Shown here in pieces: positions 12,314-24,500 of a DNA stretch of 64,000 nucleotides. The DNA comes from Myrica gale (lineage: Eukaryota; Streptophyta; Magnoliopsida; Fagales; Myricaceae). The notes below the pieces were generated by a model. It saw only the letters and a program-made list of their open reading frames with translations, was not told the DNA's origin and searched no databases. The position numbers were made by a program, and so were the translations under genes. The stretch is from contig OZ005619.1 of assembly GCA_963930655.1 (NCBI GenBank), positions 1,656,501 through 1,720,500 on the forward strand, in the 5' to 3' direction. How positions within the stretch are numbered: the first letter of the stretch is position 1; each line of letters opens with the position of its first letter.

Positions 12314-13104
12314 TAGGTCCGTTCACTGGTACCGGCGGTGGACCGATTAACCGACACCGACACCAGTACCGCTACCGGTAACCGCTCACTGCTTAGTAGC
12401 GGAGGCGGTACCGATGCCCATTTTCGCCAAACGGCGGAGAAAATGGTGGTGGCAATGAAACTGCCCACCGCTGGGCGGGTCACCGCCCCTATCGCCTCCT
12501 TTTTTCCCTCCCCCTCCTCCGTTCAATGCTAGCCAAACCACCTTTTTTTCTAAGACGACGTCTTTTTTAGCTAGTTACTTAAGGTGTTTTCTTTTCCCCT
12601 CTCCCATTTCGCGATTCCCTCCTCCTCCGACCTCTCTGACCTAGACCCTCCTCTAATTTCCTCTCCTCTCCGAGAAGCTTCAGCCTCCCGTCAGCCGCTG
12701 CCCCTCCTCTCTTCGTCGCAGGCCCGCAGCTCTCCTTCAACCACACCACCCTCTGCAACAAACGGTTACAACACTTCATCTCTCTCTTTCTCTCTAGTTT
12801 TGTTGCGATTTGCTTTTGAGTTTGTGGATCACCGGATTTAGTTGAGATTTATGACGATTTGGGTTTGTAGTATGTGGATTTGTTACGATTTAATTTGTGG
12901 ATTATGAATTTGTTGTGATCTGTTGCGATTTGGATTGTGGATTTGAATTTTTGTTGTGATTTATGGATCTCCGGTGTAAGTGGCGGTAACCGCCACCGTT
13001 AGGTTTCTTCTCTTAACGGTGACGGGGACAGTGTCCATTTTTGGACAACCGCCCATAGCGGTGGCGGTGGAGGGCATAACGGCCACCGGTTATGCACAAC
13101 TCTA
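12314..13104. mobile_element. Non-autonomous hAT element, copy 2
   Basis: A 791 bp element closely related to copy 1. It has the same ACCGGT-rich subterminal modules, the same TTTTTGGACAACCG box and a similar right end (ACCGGTTATGCACA). The flanking 8 bp are CAACTACA (12306-12313) and TAACTACA (13105-13112), a target duplication with one mismatch. There is no transposase. Confidence 0.82.
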
Positions 13105-13281
13105 TAACTACAATGAGTACACCTGCCGTTAGTCCATCTTGAATAACCACCAACAGATTCGGACTCCAGCTTTCACGAAATATATTGATGACATTCTTTA
13201 CCCAAGCTCTGATGCGGACTAGTTTCCACTAATTATAAGGATGACTGATAAGTTCACGCTGCATTATTAGACAATTCTCAG

Positions 13282-13780
13282 TTATGCCTTACATATAAAA
13301 CGCTTTCGACTTCCATAACCACCATGCAGGTGAAGAAGCTCGTGAAAGATTCCAACAATCCTCTTCTCCGAGACATCTGTGCGGGGATCCAAATGGAAGG
13401 CATCACAGTAATGGGTAAATACAAGGGAGCTTTTGCAACTCTTTCAACCACGCCATGCACTTTCTTTTCAAACCAAAACCCCTCGTAAATCCAATTGGAA
13501 AGGCTAAGCAGCCGTTTTTCATATCTTCTTCCTTCTGTTGCAGAGCAGCATTCCTTTGCAACTGGGAGACAGCAAGGTCGTTATCCCAGGACAAGAGTTT
13601 CAAGCCACGATGGCGACAGAGGTGGTATATGGGCACACAACCCTGCAGGGGAGTAGAAGAGATAACGGAAACAATAAAGCACGCTGCTCTGAGATCCCTT
13701 TCACCAGTCACAACGGCATCTAGTGCCCTATCTTTCACCCATTTCAACTTTACATTCACCAGACTACACTTCTGCTGGTA
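13282..13780 (-). pseudogene. Captured PORR-domain (RPD1-like) gene fragment, internally deleted and frameshifted
   Basis: Read on the minus strand, the first part reads like a PORR-domain N-terminus (KWVKDRALDAVV, then HLCRHRG). It jumps directly to the family's C-terminal part (DNDLAVSQL, AFPIGFTRGFGLKRKC, then LKELQKLPCIYPL). Near 13410 the frame breaks and continues one frame over as DAFHLDPRTDVSEKRI, then FHELLHL, ending at a TAA at 13282-13284. The middle of the PORR domain is missing. PORR proteins bind organelle RNA and promote group II intron splicing; this copy cannot encode a working one. Family assignment is from remembered motif patterns. A spliced or partial parent elsewhere in the genome is expected. 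Confidence 0.72.
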
Positions 13781-14409
13781 GTTAAATACTATATCTCACA
13801 TCACATGGAGTAAACCAGATCCTCCAGCTCTACCGAAAAACATCCACTGCACCATTTTCTTCAAACGAAAAACTAGCCATGGATTACCGTTTTCTGTGGA
13901 GGTTTGGGCTTTTCGATTCTGTGGGTGGCTCTCGGTGGCTTCTGTGCTTGTTTTCGGAGCTCTTGAGGCTGGGTGGTGGCTCGGGCTTTTCTGTGGTGAC
14001 TGTTGTGGTTGCCGTCAGCTTCTGTGGTGGCTGTAGAGGTTGTCAGCAGCTTTATGTGGTGGTTGTAGGGTTCAGATTCTTTCTAACTGAAAGGAAAATA
14101 AAGAGGTCCAAGACCGTTTGGTAAAAACGGTGCGCTTTGCCAATTCCATCCCAAGCATGCCATGCGTGGAACTTTCTAACCCATAAGCTGCTTGTCATTT
14201 TGAGCTGAAGTTGTTAAATGACTGATGACGTGGAAAGTAGAGATGACCTAGAGGAAATAACTGACGTGGCTGGAGCTTCCGTTAGAGAAAACGGCAGCGT
14301 GATGGAAGGACCTAATAGTAATTATGACTGACCCAATGATCGAAAAGTAAAAAAATAAATCCAGTGACATTAGTAAAACATAGCGACTAAATATTGAATT
14401 TCCCGAAAA

Positions 14410-14987
14410 GCAAAAAAAAATTGATAGATCAGTGAAGATCATTTCCTAAGCATGATCTTAACCAAATAAAAAGCTGAGACGGTCCGACTATAATTGTAAC
14501 ATTCTAAGCAAACCAGTGCTCTGCCCGACACAGTCACCACAAATACATATCACATCCTCCATTTAAAATTTAAGAGATCATCCATTAGGACCATTACAAT
14601 GTCAACCTATTGAAAACCAAGTTCATAATAGAAGTTGCAAAAGAACTGGTGTGCCAATTAAGTCTAAATCACCGAACATATCAACAAGTTAATTTCAGTC
14701 TGTCAAACAGAGAAGAAGTATAATCTAACTAAAACATCTAGTAGCACCAGCCAAGCGTAGGACAAATGGTCCTTGAGGTGTAATGATTCACATGCCATTC
14801 CCATTTAGAAAAGGCTACAAGACTATAAGTTGCCAGAATAAGGTGGTAATAAAAGAGGTCTCATGAGAGAGCTTCGAAAAACCAGACTTTCAGAAAAAAT
14901 TACAACCATCAGTATCACATATTCCTTCACTCTCTCCTTCCAAAAGGAAAATAAAGCACACGGCATGAATACTCAGAAATGTACGAC
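14410..14987. other. PFD1 3' flank
   Basis: Spacer and probable 3'UTR of the minus-strand prefoldin gene. No repeat or other gene was recognised. Confidence 0.5.
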
Positions 14988-17900
14988 TCACATTACAGAC
15001 ATGGACATTATCTGACGAGCCAGACCTGGATCTTGCTGCAAGAGCTCCTTAAAGTTGTTCTCCACCTCCACCAACTGCTTCTCTAAATATTCCTTTGATG
15101 TCTGCCCAAATTGCACACATTTCTTTTTTCAGGTCTCAAGTATATTTGCATTCAAAAGAATGTCGATCAGCTACAGTACTAAAGCAAGGTAAGCTAGGCA
15201 TAGCTGAAAAAGTAATGGACAGATTGGCCAAGTTTGGCTCATTCCGCTAGTTTCTATCCTAATATCGACCATGCCAAGACCAAAACATGTGACATTTTCC
15301 AGCACATCCTGTCACCATAAACTCTTCTCTCTGTTACTCTATTAAATAAATACTCTGGTACCCCTCCGTAAACTCAGTAAGCTTTTGTACACTACAAAGA
15401 CTCATTATCCTAATTGGTCTTTTATACCTTTATTTCTCTAATCCAATTATGTTCCTTTTTCTTCATGACTGGAAAACTAGCAATATATTGAAATGTAAAA
15501 TAATATATAGGACAACAACCTACAATACTGTGAGCTAAACCTTCCAGACAGGTTTTATGATAGACACTTTAGTGGCAGGGACAGAAGAACTTAGGTCGGA
15601 GTTCGCAATTAGTTTGATATTTCTCTGTAAAATGCCTTTGGAAACCCATATATTTGGCAAAAGATAACAAAGACGAAAACGCACAAGTATATGGAGGGAC
15701 GAAAAGCGGGAAGTTAGACAACGGAATAGAAAGAAGCTATGTTTGTTTTGTTTCCAAAACGTTTTCAAAAAACTTCCAAAATTACTTTTTCATCAATTTC
15801 ATTACCTTTTTACCAATCCCAATAACTTTTTACATTTTCCAACAACTTTTAACAAACTTTTCATCAATCCCAAGAGAATCTACACTACCTCCAAAAAAAA
15901 CAAACATAAAAAATATTTTCAAAACAAAAACAAACATAACCAAAGATTTTATGCAGGAAAGGGAAAAAATTATTTACACACCTGTAACGAGGCAATTGCA
16001 GTTTCACTATCCTTCAGCTTTTGCTCCTGTTCATTCATTAAAATTGACTTGGGCTCCAAAACAAACCTGGAAACAATGTGAGAGCAAGAGACAGAGAGGA
16101 AGGGAAGGAGAGAAAGATCCATCAGAATACATCAAAGCATTTTTGGAACCAGACCATTTACAGAATAGGAAAATGGAAGGATCAAGGGTTAGAGGTCACA
16201 CTGTTGGGCCAGCCATAATCAAAACCATAAGGTCATAGATATTTTTTTTAACTTCAACCAATTAATTACACAAACAACTTCTAAATATTAATAAAATATG
16301 ATGACATGTAAAGCAGTTTAAATAAATGTCAAAAATATAGAGTTTGAGATATTTTGAATTCTGCACTGAAATAAAAACATCCCTACACAACTATACGTAT
16401 ACCAGAAAGCAAATCTGCACACATCTATACTTAGACATATACGGTCGGCAATAATGCATGTATGAGCCATAAAACAAGGTTCATTATTTAGTGGAAGTAA
16501 GCATCTAATTTGTAGCTTTAACCTTATTACCTCTCACACGAGTGACCTCACCCTATTGATGGCTAAACTATGAAAAAACCTCACCATTACACAAGGGGGA
16601 AAAAGCAAAAGGCCAAACCTTGTCATTTCTTCAAAGTGCCCGCCTGTCTTTAATCCCTTGAGTAATCTCTACAATAAATATTCTCTAATTCTAAGGAATG
16701 TTCACCATATGATTGTCACTAATTTATGCATGAATATGCCTCATAAATAAATATTGAATACATGGCAAAACCTTCCCAAATGTAATGTGTATCACGTAAC
16801 AAAGTCAGAGATCATAGTCAGAGATCATAGCACAAGTAATAGAAAGTAACATGTTAGTTTGCCTAATTATATATACAGTCGAACAGTCCGAAGCTTGATC
16901 CCAAAGCCCTATCAACTTTGTGAAGCCTTTTTACCCATCTGTAAATGAAAATCAACAAAATTTTGGGCGCAATGGTGACAGGACCTAGGCCCAGGTGAAA
17001 TAGGTCAATGGCTGGACCTATGTTGGACAACAGCTCAATCCACTTCTTGGACAAAAATGAACAGAGGGGAAGCAGCTGTTCAACCAGTCTGTCCATCAGA
17101 TCCAGTCAGGATTTAAAACCTTGGTGTACCATCTACTATCTGGTAGCCCATAAATGAAGATATCGTCAACTCATAAGTTCAAAGAGATATAGAAAACTCA
17201 CGTTCTTCCTGCAAAAGAAGGAGATAAATACATGGTAAATTACAGGTAGGTCGCCCAAACTAGCACTATAATGAAACCAAAATGCTATTGAGACCAGTCC
17301 ATAATTCAAACAAATATCAGTCCCTCTTTAAAGAAACCTATAGAGATCCAGATTCAATTTCTAGAATGAAGGTATCCTTTACTGCTTAGAAACATACAGA
17401 TACAAACAAGCACGACCATTATATGCCATCATTAGCTTATGGCTTTCTCAAATACCTATGGATTTGTAGGTATTTGTATCATCAGCCAATGGTCTCAGCT
17501 CCTCCAATGTTAGGAACGCACGCTTCTTTTCTCCCTCCTTGTTTCGCATCTGGTTCTGCACCTGAAAGAAACAATATAACCTATTTCAGTTCAAAGCCTT
17601 CTGCTGCCAAAAAATCAAAACTTACTAAGCGGACCATGTAGAAGGCAAAACTAGAACAACGCAAGTAGATAAGAGGAAACCTTTTTAAAACTAAAACAAC
17701 AGAAGAGAACAGAGCTGGAAGATTACAAATATCCTAAAACTCCATGTAACAATCTAAAGAAATGCCACTGGATGGCCTCATCCAATCAAGGAGCAATCAT
17801 AAAAAACAAATTACTTCAATTTACCCACAAAGAGTGCAGCACTACCAAATGTTCCTTGTATCTCTACGCCTTTTTTTTCTTTTCAAGAAAGTGCCAATTA

Positions 17901-19991
17901 TTAAAAACGAAGAAGGGTAAAAAGGCAACCTTGAAACATGAATAGGAACACCAAAAAAGCATTAACGTAAGTCTGACATCTGCTATTTAGAATTCCTAAA
18001 TTCTTAACCAGAGAAGTAAAAGTGAAGCAACTAGGTGCAGCACTTAGTTTGGAAAGCATTAAGGTAACAACTTCAAGCCCCAACCGAATTTTATGATTTG
18101 TGAGCTTCTCCCTTCATAAGCACCATATAAGGAACAATGGTCCCATCCTCCAGACAATAGTTCCTGTATTCCCTACATGATCTCCTGTTCCAAAAGCCAA
18201 AATCCAACTACCCAAAAATGAGAGAGAAAAAGAGATCATCCTCTAGCTATCAGGAAGAAGATGATTTACAATCCCTCCCAGCTCTTAAAAATACCCCACA
18301 ATTACCACTTTTTGCTTCCTAAGATTATGCATCATTAGAATTTTTGGTAAGGCAAAATTAACTCAAATCTGATTTGGTCTAGCGGGTAAACCAGGAACTT
18401 AGAGTCCAAGAGGAAAATACTATCTGCACTATCCTGCAAAGCAAGAATTAAACCCCTAGAAGCACTGAAAGAGTGAATTTGTTTACTAGTTTAGTTTCAA
18501 AATCCTTGGAGGGGGAATATACCTTTCAATTAACACCCAGAAGTAAAAATGACCTTCTCACATGGGTCATTTCAGGAAAGGATACAACTTCTCCCAGCCC
18601 ACATCAATGACCAATTATTTATATGGCATCTCAATTTAAACCATTTCTAAAGGATCAAAAATCATCATCTAAAGCATACTTTTCAAAATGGGGATTGGAT
18701 TCCTCATCCAATTAGTCAACCGAACTGAATATTGAATGGTTCTCACTGAGATACATAAGGCTTTAGAATGCCAATGAGCTCTAGTTCAATCAGGACCTCT
18801 TCCACCAACAAGAAAAAGGTGGAGAAAAATTCATGGCTTTAAGATCCACTAGTTGCTCATCTAACTCACCAGCCAAAAAAAGGTAAATGTCATACTCCCA
18901 GGAAAAGCTTGAATGACCTCAATGCATACTCTTAGGTTTCTGGATAGAGGATGATATTTCAAAAATCTGGAAGACAACAACGGTAGAATTTCTCATCCCA
19001 AGGCCATCGAAACAACACTAACACTCATTTTTTTATTCCCCTCATAGGTGAAACAAAGATATTTGAAGAATGAGGCAATTCCAATAAGTGTCCTTTATTT
19101 AAGACATAATCATTATTATACTACTCTTACTAACCGATACAGTCTCTGAAGTATTCACTTCTAACAAATCAGTCCTGTGATACATTTTTCAGATATACAA
19201 GCCCCCGTCCACAAAAAAATTAGTCCACTAATAGGGACAAAATACAGGATATACTATCTGACCCCAAAAATAGACATCCCAAACCTGACATCGTCTTCAT
19301 TAGTCGGATAACATTTGGCAGACAAAATGACTCATATCTGAGAAATAGACCATGGACTGATCTGTTCAAAGTTGTAACACATGATTGATTTGTTAAAAGT
19401 CAATACCACACTAGCAGTAATTAAGCCTTATACTAATGACAAACAAAACCAATTAGCAACAGGTGAAACTACCAATAATTTACAAAAAAGCTACACGATC
19501 AACGAAGGAAAAGCGGAACTATATCTGTCGTTACTCGCTTGAATTGTTTTTTTCTTGTTTATGAGCTTCCAACTAGTTCCACATATCCCAACAGCTAAAA
19601 TGAAAGGAAACAAACGTAGGATCAATGCGGTGCAATGGAAAAAAAAAAAAAAAGGTCCAACAAAATGACGAAAGACCGAATTCAAAGCCAGCGTCAAATT
19701 CATAATACCATGATCTAACATGAAAGAGCCAAACTTCACATAAAAATAAATAAATGGGTAGAGAGAGAGTGCAAATCAAAGTATGTTATCTTAAGCCTGA
19801 CCTGCTTCAGTTTTCCAGTGATCTCAATCATGCGACCTTGATTCTCTAGAAAAGCCTACGATTCCCAAAAGAACCCGTTAGAAATTCCTTTAGTCAATAA
19901 TGCTAAGGGCCCGTATGTTTGCTGGAAAAATTAGAACGAAGATGAAAAGAGACGTTCCAAAACTTACAGCTCTGTTAGCTTCGTCGGCCAT
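14988..19991 (-). CDS. PFD1: Prefoldin subunit 1
   Basis: A beta-type subunit of the hexameric prefoldin co-chaperone, which delivers unfolded actin and tubulin to the CCT chaperonin in the cytosol. Exons on the minus strand: 19991-19968, 19855-19802, 17561-17456, a 7-nt microexon 17208-17202, 16066-15982 and 15101-14988. They join to 129 aa, the usual plant length. The product starts MADEANRAAFLE, includes VQNQMRNKEGEKKRAF, LTLEELRPL, SIGRTFVLEPK and DSETAIASLQ, and ends QQDPGLARQIMSMSVM. N- and C-terminal coiled-coil helices flank a short beta hairpin, as in the family. Without the microexon the frame breaks between SIG and FVLEPK. It is divergently arranged with the PBL17-type kinase. Intron 2 (about 2.2 kb) carries a fold-back repeat. 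Confidence 0.93.
17202..17208 (-). other. PFD1: 7-nt microexon of PFD1
   Basis: On the minus strand the bases GAAGAAC are preceded by a strong acceptor (CTTCTTTTGCAG) and followed by a consensus donor (GTGAGT). With one base from exon 3 and one from exon 5, they encode the Gly-Arg-Thr of SIGRTFVLEP and restore the frame exactly. Confidence 0.85.
19125..19435. repeat. Fold-back repeat family B, copy in PFD1 intron 2
   Basis: It shares blocks with the element at 38480-38880: GATTTGTTAAAAGTCAATACC, AACAAATCAGTC and TAATTAAGCCTTA. The ends are loosely inverted. This is the more degraded of the two copies. Confidence 0.5.
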
Positions 19992-20122
19992 TGCAGAGGA
20001 TTAAGACCGATTCCACCGGTGGGTACACGAGTTCAGTGGTGGAACACTGCTACTGGTATTTCCACGGTAGGGCTCTGATAGAGGCTTTAGTGCCGGGTCG
20101 AAATGTGTCGGCTTTAAATTTG

Positions 20123-20396
20123 GGTAAATGCAAAATCAGTTATAAGCAAAAATCGATTTAATCCGATGATTAAAAAAACATAAAGTTACGTGATATAAGC
20201 AAAAATTGATTTAATCTCATGATATGAAAAATATAAAGTTAATTCCTATGATTTCAGAAAGTGATAAAATTAGTCACTGATGGAAGACCAACTACAAATG
20301 AAAATAGAATAACATAGATTAAATTTATATTTTTCATATCACGGGAACTAAATCGATTTTTAAATATAGCACGTGGACCATTTTTACATTTATCGC
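20123..20396. mobile_element. Mutator-type MITE with 9 bp target duplication
   Basis: A 274 bp fold-back element. The direct repeat TTAAATTTG (20114-20122 and 20397-20405) flanks ends of the form GGTAAATGCAAAA and TTTTTACATTTATCGC. The arms share AAAATCGATTTA and a GATATGAAAAATATAAA block in inverted orientation. Confidence 0.65.
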
Positions 20397-20983
20397 TTAA
20401 ATTTGGGTCAAGCCAACTTTTGTCTTTTCCATTTTCATAAATAATAAAAAGAAAAAGTAAGGTGATCTATCTATAATTAATTCGAGTCAAAATTTGGGCA
20501 TAATTTGACTAAAAATTTTAGAATTTGAATACAGTTTTCTAAATTTTTACTCCTACATTCATACTAATACGACTCAACATTATTTTTTATATATACATCA
20601 ATACAATTCAAAAACTTTTACACTAATGTTAATAAAACTCAAATATCATCTAAATATTCACAATATTCTTATAATTAAACAAATTTTTTATCTATAAAAA
20701 AAATTAAACAATTTTTCTCAAAACGGATATGCCCTTTGATTTATTCAAGTCAAAACTCACCCAAGAAATTTTTTTTGGTTTAAAAGTGGCACAATTTTTT
20801 TAATAAGAAATTGAGTCTATTAATTAGATAACAAATTTTATCTAAGATTGAAATATTTTTTAATAAAAAAATTATATTTAAATTAGAAACGTTTTTAAAA
20901 TTAAAAAAATATTTTAAAACCATTAAACAAATTTGACCATATTTTTTAAAATTTTCTTTGCAATATAAAGTGATGAGCAAATT

Positions 20984-21140
20984 CAGGTTGTGTTTGTGTT
21001 GAAATATTTTTAGTATTGAGTTTAATGAAAAAGTGAAGAGAGATATTTTTTATAATTTTTATAGGAGAAAGAGATTATATTGTAGTATTTTATTAGGAGA
21101 GAGATAATATTTTGAGTAAAATTGTGGGTGCAAACGCACG
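20984..21140. repeat. AT-rich MITE family A, copy 3
   Basis: It starts near GGTTGTGTTTGTGTTG and contains GTGAAGAGAGATATTTTTTATA and GGAGAGAGATAATATT, as in the other copies. It lies in the promoter region of the kinase. Confidence 0.45.
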
Positions 21141-21549
21141 AGAATTACAATTAAAAAGATTGGGGTGCTTGTTTCGTTGGAGCCGCCTATTACTCCAAAC
21201 CATTGGAAACAAAACCACGCGCACTTGTGCTATCTCCTTATTGACCTTTCCTTTTAAAGTATTTGGCTATTTCGTTGACACAAAACTGGGAGTTTTCCGG
21301 CGACCCGAATCGTAATCGGAACTAAAATACTGGTTAACCATTTCCGATTTGGACGCATCCAGATCGAATCTGGACCCATTGGTTTGGGGAACATTGGGGC
21401 CCACATTGTCGCTTCCTATGCTTTGAAGATAACCCAAAAGAAGTTTGAGTTTGAATTTCATTTTGATAATCATGGAAAGATAAATGGATGCTATTGAAGT
21501 GTAATGGAATAGAAAATGTAAATCTGGGTTGCTGTTGATGTTGAGACTC

Positions 21550-24500
21550 ATGGGGATTTGTTTCAGTATTGAAGAAGACCAAATGCAACAACATCAACGA
21601 CTGCAGCAGCAAAAACAAGAACAACAGCCGGTGCAGTGTGGGAAGAGCAATCAAGGTAATTCTTTTGTATCAATTAAATCAAGAAGTCTTTTTTTCTTTC
21701 AGTTACGGCTATAATTGGATTTATTGGGTGTGTTTCTATTTGAAGTATGTTTGTTGACAAAGGATTTTTTTTCGTTTAAAGGCGTTATATGACTAGTAAT
21801 TGGTGGATCTAATGTATGTAACCATTAATTAAGACTTTGCATTTTGGAAAGAGAGGCAGAATGCTAGTAAAAATCATTGGATTGCCCTTGGGATACATGT
21901 GTTTTGAGAAGAGAAACATGTGTGATTTCTCTCCGCTCTTCCACTTAAAATTTTGCAGCAACGAGCCTACATTAATGTCAAGATTTCTGAGTCACTGATA
22001 CTTGGGGGAAGAAGAATTAGAGACTTAGGCAACTAACCTTGCGTGTTCGTGCTGTTGTCCTATGAAGAAAAGAAAAACAGATAAGAGTTCATATAAGCAA
22101 GAAAACATTAGTTATTGAAATCATTTTCAAATGTTTAGTTCAACAATACTTCTTTCTTATGTCAAATTTCGGTTGAAGTAGGACATGAATCAGCTCTCCC
22201 TCGGAATACTTCAGAAAAAAGTGCAAGTAGCGCTCCCTTTGCTCCCAGGGATGTCAAAGACCTCCGTGAAAGTCCTGTATATAGTAACGTCGATATCTTC
22301 ACATATGAAGAAATGAGGCTGGCCACAAAACATTTTCGGCCAGATTTAATTCTTGGTGAGGGTGGGTTTGGAATTGTATACAAAGGAGTTATTGATGAGA
22401 ATGTGAGGCAAGGTTACAAGACTACCCAAGTAGCTATTAAGGAGCTTAATCGAGAAGGATTCCAAGGTGACAGGGAATGGCTGGTATTTGGCTTACCTTG
22501 TTCTCTCAGTTTATTTATTCTCTTCCAATATGAGGTTTTCCATGGAAAAGTTTACATTTATTATAGTTTTAGTTTTTGAAAACGAAATGAAACAGTAACA
22601 TTGAACACCGTCCAAAGTAAATCGAAAAACTATTAATGTACAGGAAAGCTAGCTACAATCTCATGATGCTGACAAAATGGTTCATCAAAAGGTACTGTGA
22701 TAAGAGCAAACATCAATCTAACATTTGCAATTTTCTGTCAACTGCAGTGGAAGACATTTTTGTATTCAGAAGGAAGCTTTATAAATTAGAATCACTTAGT
22801 TTGTCTCTTAATGTCAACCTTTCCACTTGGCAAAATATAGGAGCCACATCAATATTGAAACTAAACTCCACAGAACGCATACAAGCAGTGCATTACATTA
22901 TGTTGTTCTATGATGTGGTCCAACTACATTTTAGTATAGGTTACTCTATGGTTTCAGGTTGTATCCATAACTATACATCTCATGTTATTAGCCATATTCT
23001 AATCTATTGAAGATGAACTTCCTCAGCTTTTTCCTCAGATGAGTTACTTAAGCTTAAGAATAAAATTTAGGTCATAGATTGGTAAATACCTAGTCAAGAG
23101 AGATATCAATGAACCATCATGATTAATTGGCTTGCGAAATGAATCTAGTAAAGAAATGAACTATCTCAGGTATAATCTTCTTGCTTGCCTCAGGGCCTTT
23201 CTGAAAAAAAAGAAGGAAATAAAGGTAAAATCAGTGGGGGGCTGTACTTGAAAGTCGTGAAATTAACTTGGGGACAAAGCTTTTGTTACGAGAAGAAGGA
23301 TATTGTTGCAAGAAAAGAGAGAGGATAGAGAAGAAAAGGAAAGGAAAGGAAAGGAAAAAAGTTAGGTCGATGACCCTTTTTCCTGTTTTGCTTCCAGGAA
23401 TGTTACCACTATTAACATATCCTAGATTGATCACATAAAGGGAAAGTAGAAAACCATGTCAAAATTTGGGATTAGGCGATTTTATAACTTTGAGAAGAAC
23501 AGCTGCTTTGTCTATTGTTTAACTGGAGGTCCCATGGAGGCCTCTTACTTCTCTAAAAACCCTAAGTGTCAATGGAACTTCAGTCCTATTTCTTTTGTAC
23601 AACTACAAGAGGCTTTAGCAGTTAAACTGGTTGAAACTCGCAATCACTTTTTTTTTACACTTGGAAAAACACTAAGCTTGTTAATATTGATTACTATTCT
23701 GGGATACCGAGGGGATTTAAGTGCTTGTATTCCCCAATATCTTTGTTTGTTTTGCAGGCAGAAGTTAACTATTTAGGACAGCTCCGTCACCCTAATCTTG
23801 TGAAGCTCATTGGATACTGCTGTGAGGATGAGCACAGGCTGTTAGTTTATGAGTACATGGGAAGTGGGAGCCTGGAAAGACATCTTTTTCGCAGTAAGTA
23901 ATGGAATCTTTCTGAATTGAAAATGGGTGAGGACTTGTGTGAAGCTAGCTACCCCTTAAATTATTGTTTACAGCCTGAATTCACATGCACTATAGTATCA
24001 AGGGATACCCTAGATTGGCAATGAATTGAAGACCAAACGTCTGTATGCTACGTAGAATATCACTTTTCAACTGTCCAAGTTGGTGAGCAACAACCAACTG
24101 GTGCATGTCTCTCTCCATTGTCATCCCCATGCTTCATTGTGGTTCATTACTCCTAGCTCTCTCTCTCTTGCTATCTCTCTCTCTCTCTCTCTCTTTTTCT
24201 TACTCCAAGGAGCTTCTTGTTGGCAAGCAGATCACCAATTAATTTCCCGTGGTGGTTTCCATAGTTCTCTTATATCAGTACAAGGCTGCTTGGCCACTGG
24301 AACCAAAGCTTTTTGCACATGCAACCTTATAGTTATGCAGATCCTGCATCAATCATGAAATATGCTTTGCAATTTTTGCTGCACGGCGTATAGTCTATGA
24401 TTGTTTAAAAAAAAAAGCACCATGTGAAATTTGCGCCGAAACTGTCAAAATGATTCCAAACCTCCTTGTTCAATTCAGTGACAGCTACAAAGGAGCCCTA

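Larger units (their letters stand above)
9818..14409. mobile_element. Non-autonomous Mutator-like element carrying a gene fragment (Pack-MULE)
   Basis: Left (about 9818-10097) and right (about 14129-14409) ends are long inverted repeats of about 280 bp. Matching blocks include TCAATATTTAGTC near the tips, TTACTATTAGGTCCTTCC, CACGTCATCAGTCATTTAAC and AATTGGCAAAGCGCACC at the inner edges. Long inverted termini are typical of MULEs. No transposase frame is present. The interior holds a degraded PORR-domain gene piece on the minus strand (13282-13780), two hAT insertions and a fold-back element. The exact tips are eroded at a poly-A/T run on both sides, so the expected 9-11 bp target duplication could not be fixed. 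The element fills most of the gap between the first OSC and PFD1. Confidence 0.75.
19992..21549. promoter_or_regulatory. Divergent intergenic region between PFD1 and the PBL17-type kinase
   Basis: About 1.56 kb separates the two start codons, so both promoters must lie here. It contains one Mutator-type MITE (20123-20396) and one family A MITE (about 20984-21140). About 150 bp of unrelated sequence lies next to PFD1 and about 400 bp next to the kinase. No clear TATA box was assigned. Confidence 0.5.

Noticed and set aside
13455..13781. Plus-strand frame in the MULE
   Set aside because: The minus strand of the same segment gives recognisable PORR-domain sequence, so the plus frame is a shadow.
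15654..16238. 194-codon plus-strand frame
   Set aside because: It runs antisense through PFD1 exon 4 and intron sequence; composition is that of A-rich intron, with no family motif.
22636..23010. 124-codon frame in PBL17 intron 2
   Set aside because: It lies between well-supported kinase exons and has no family resemblance.
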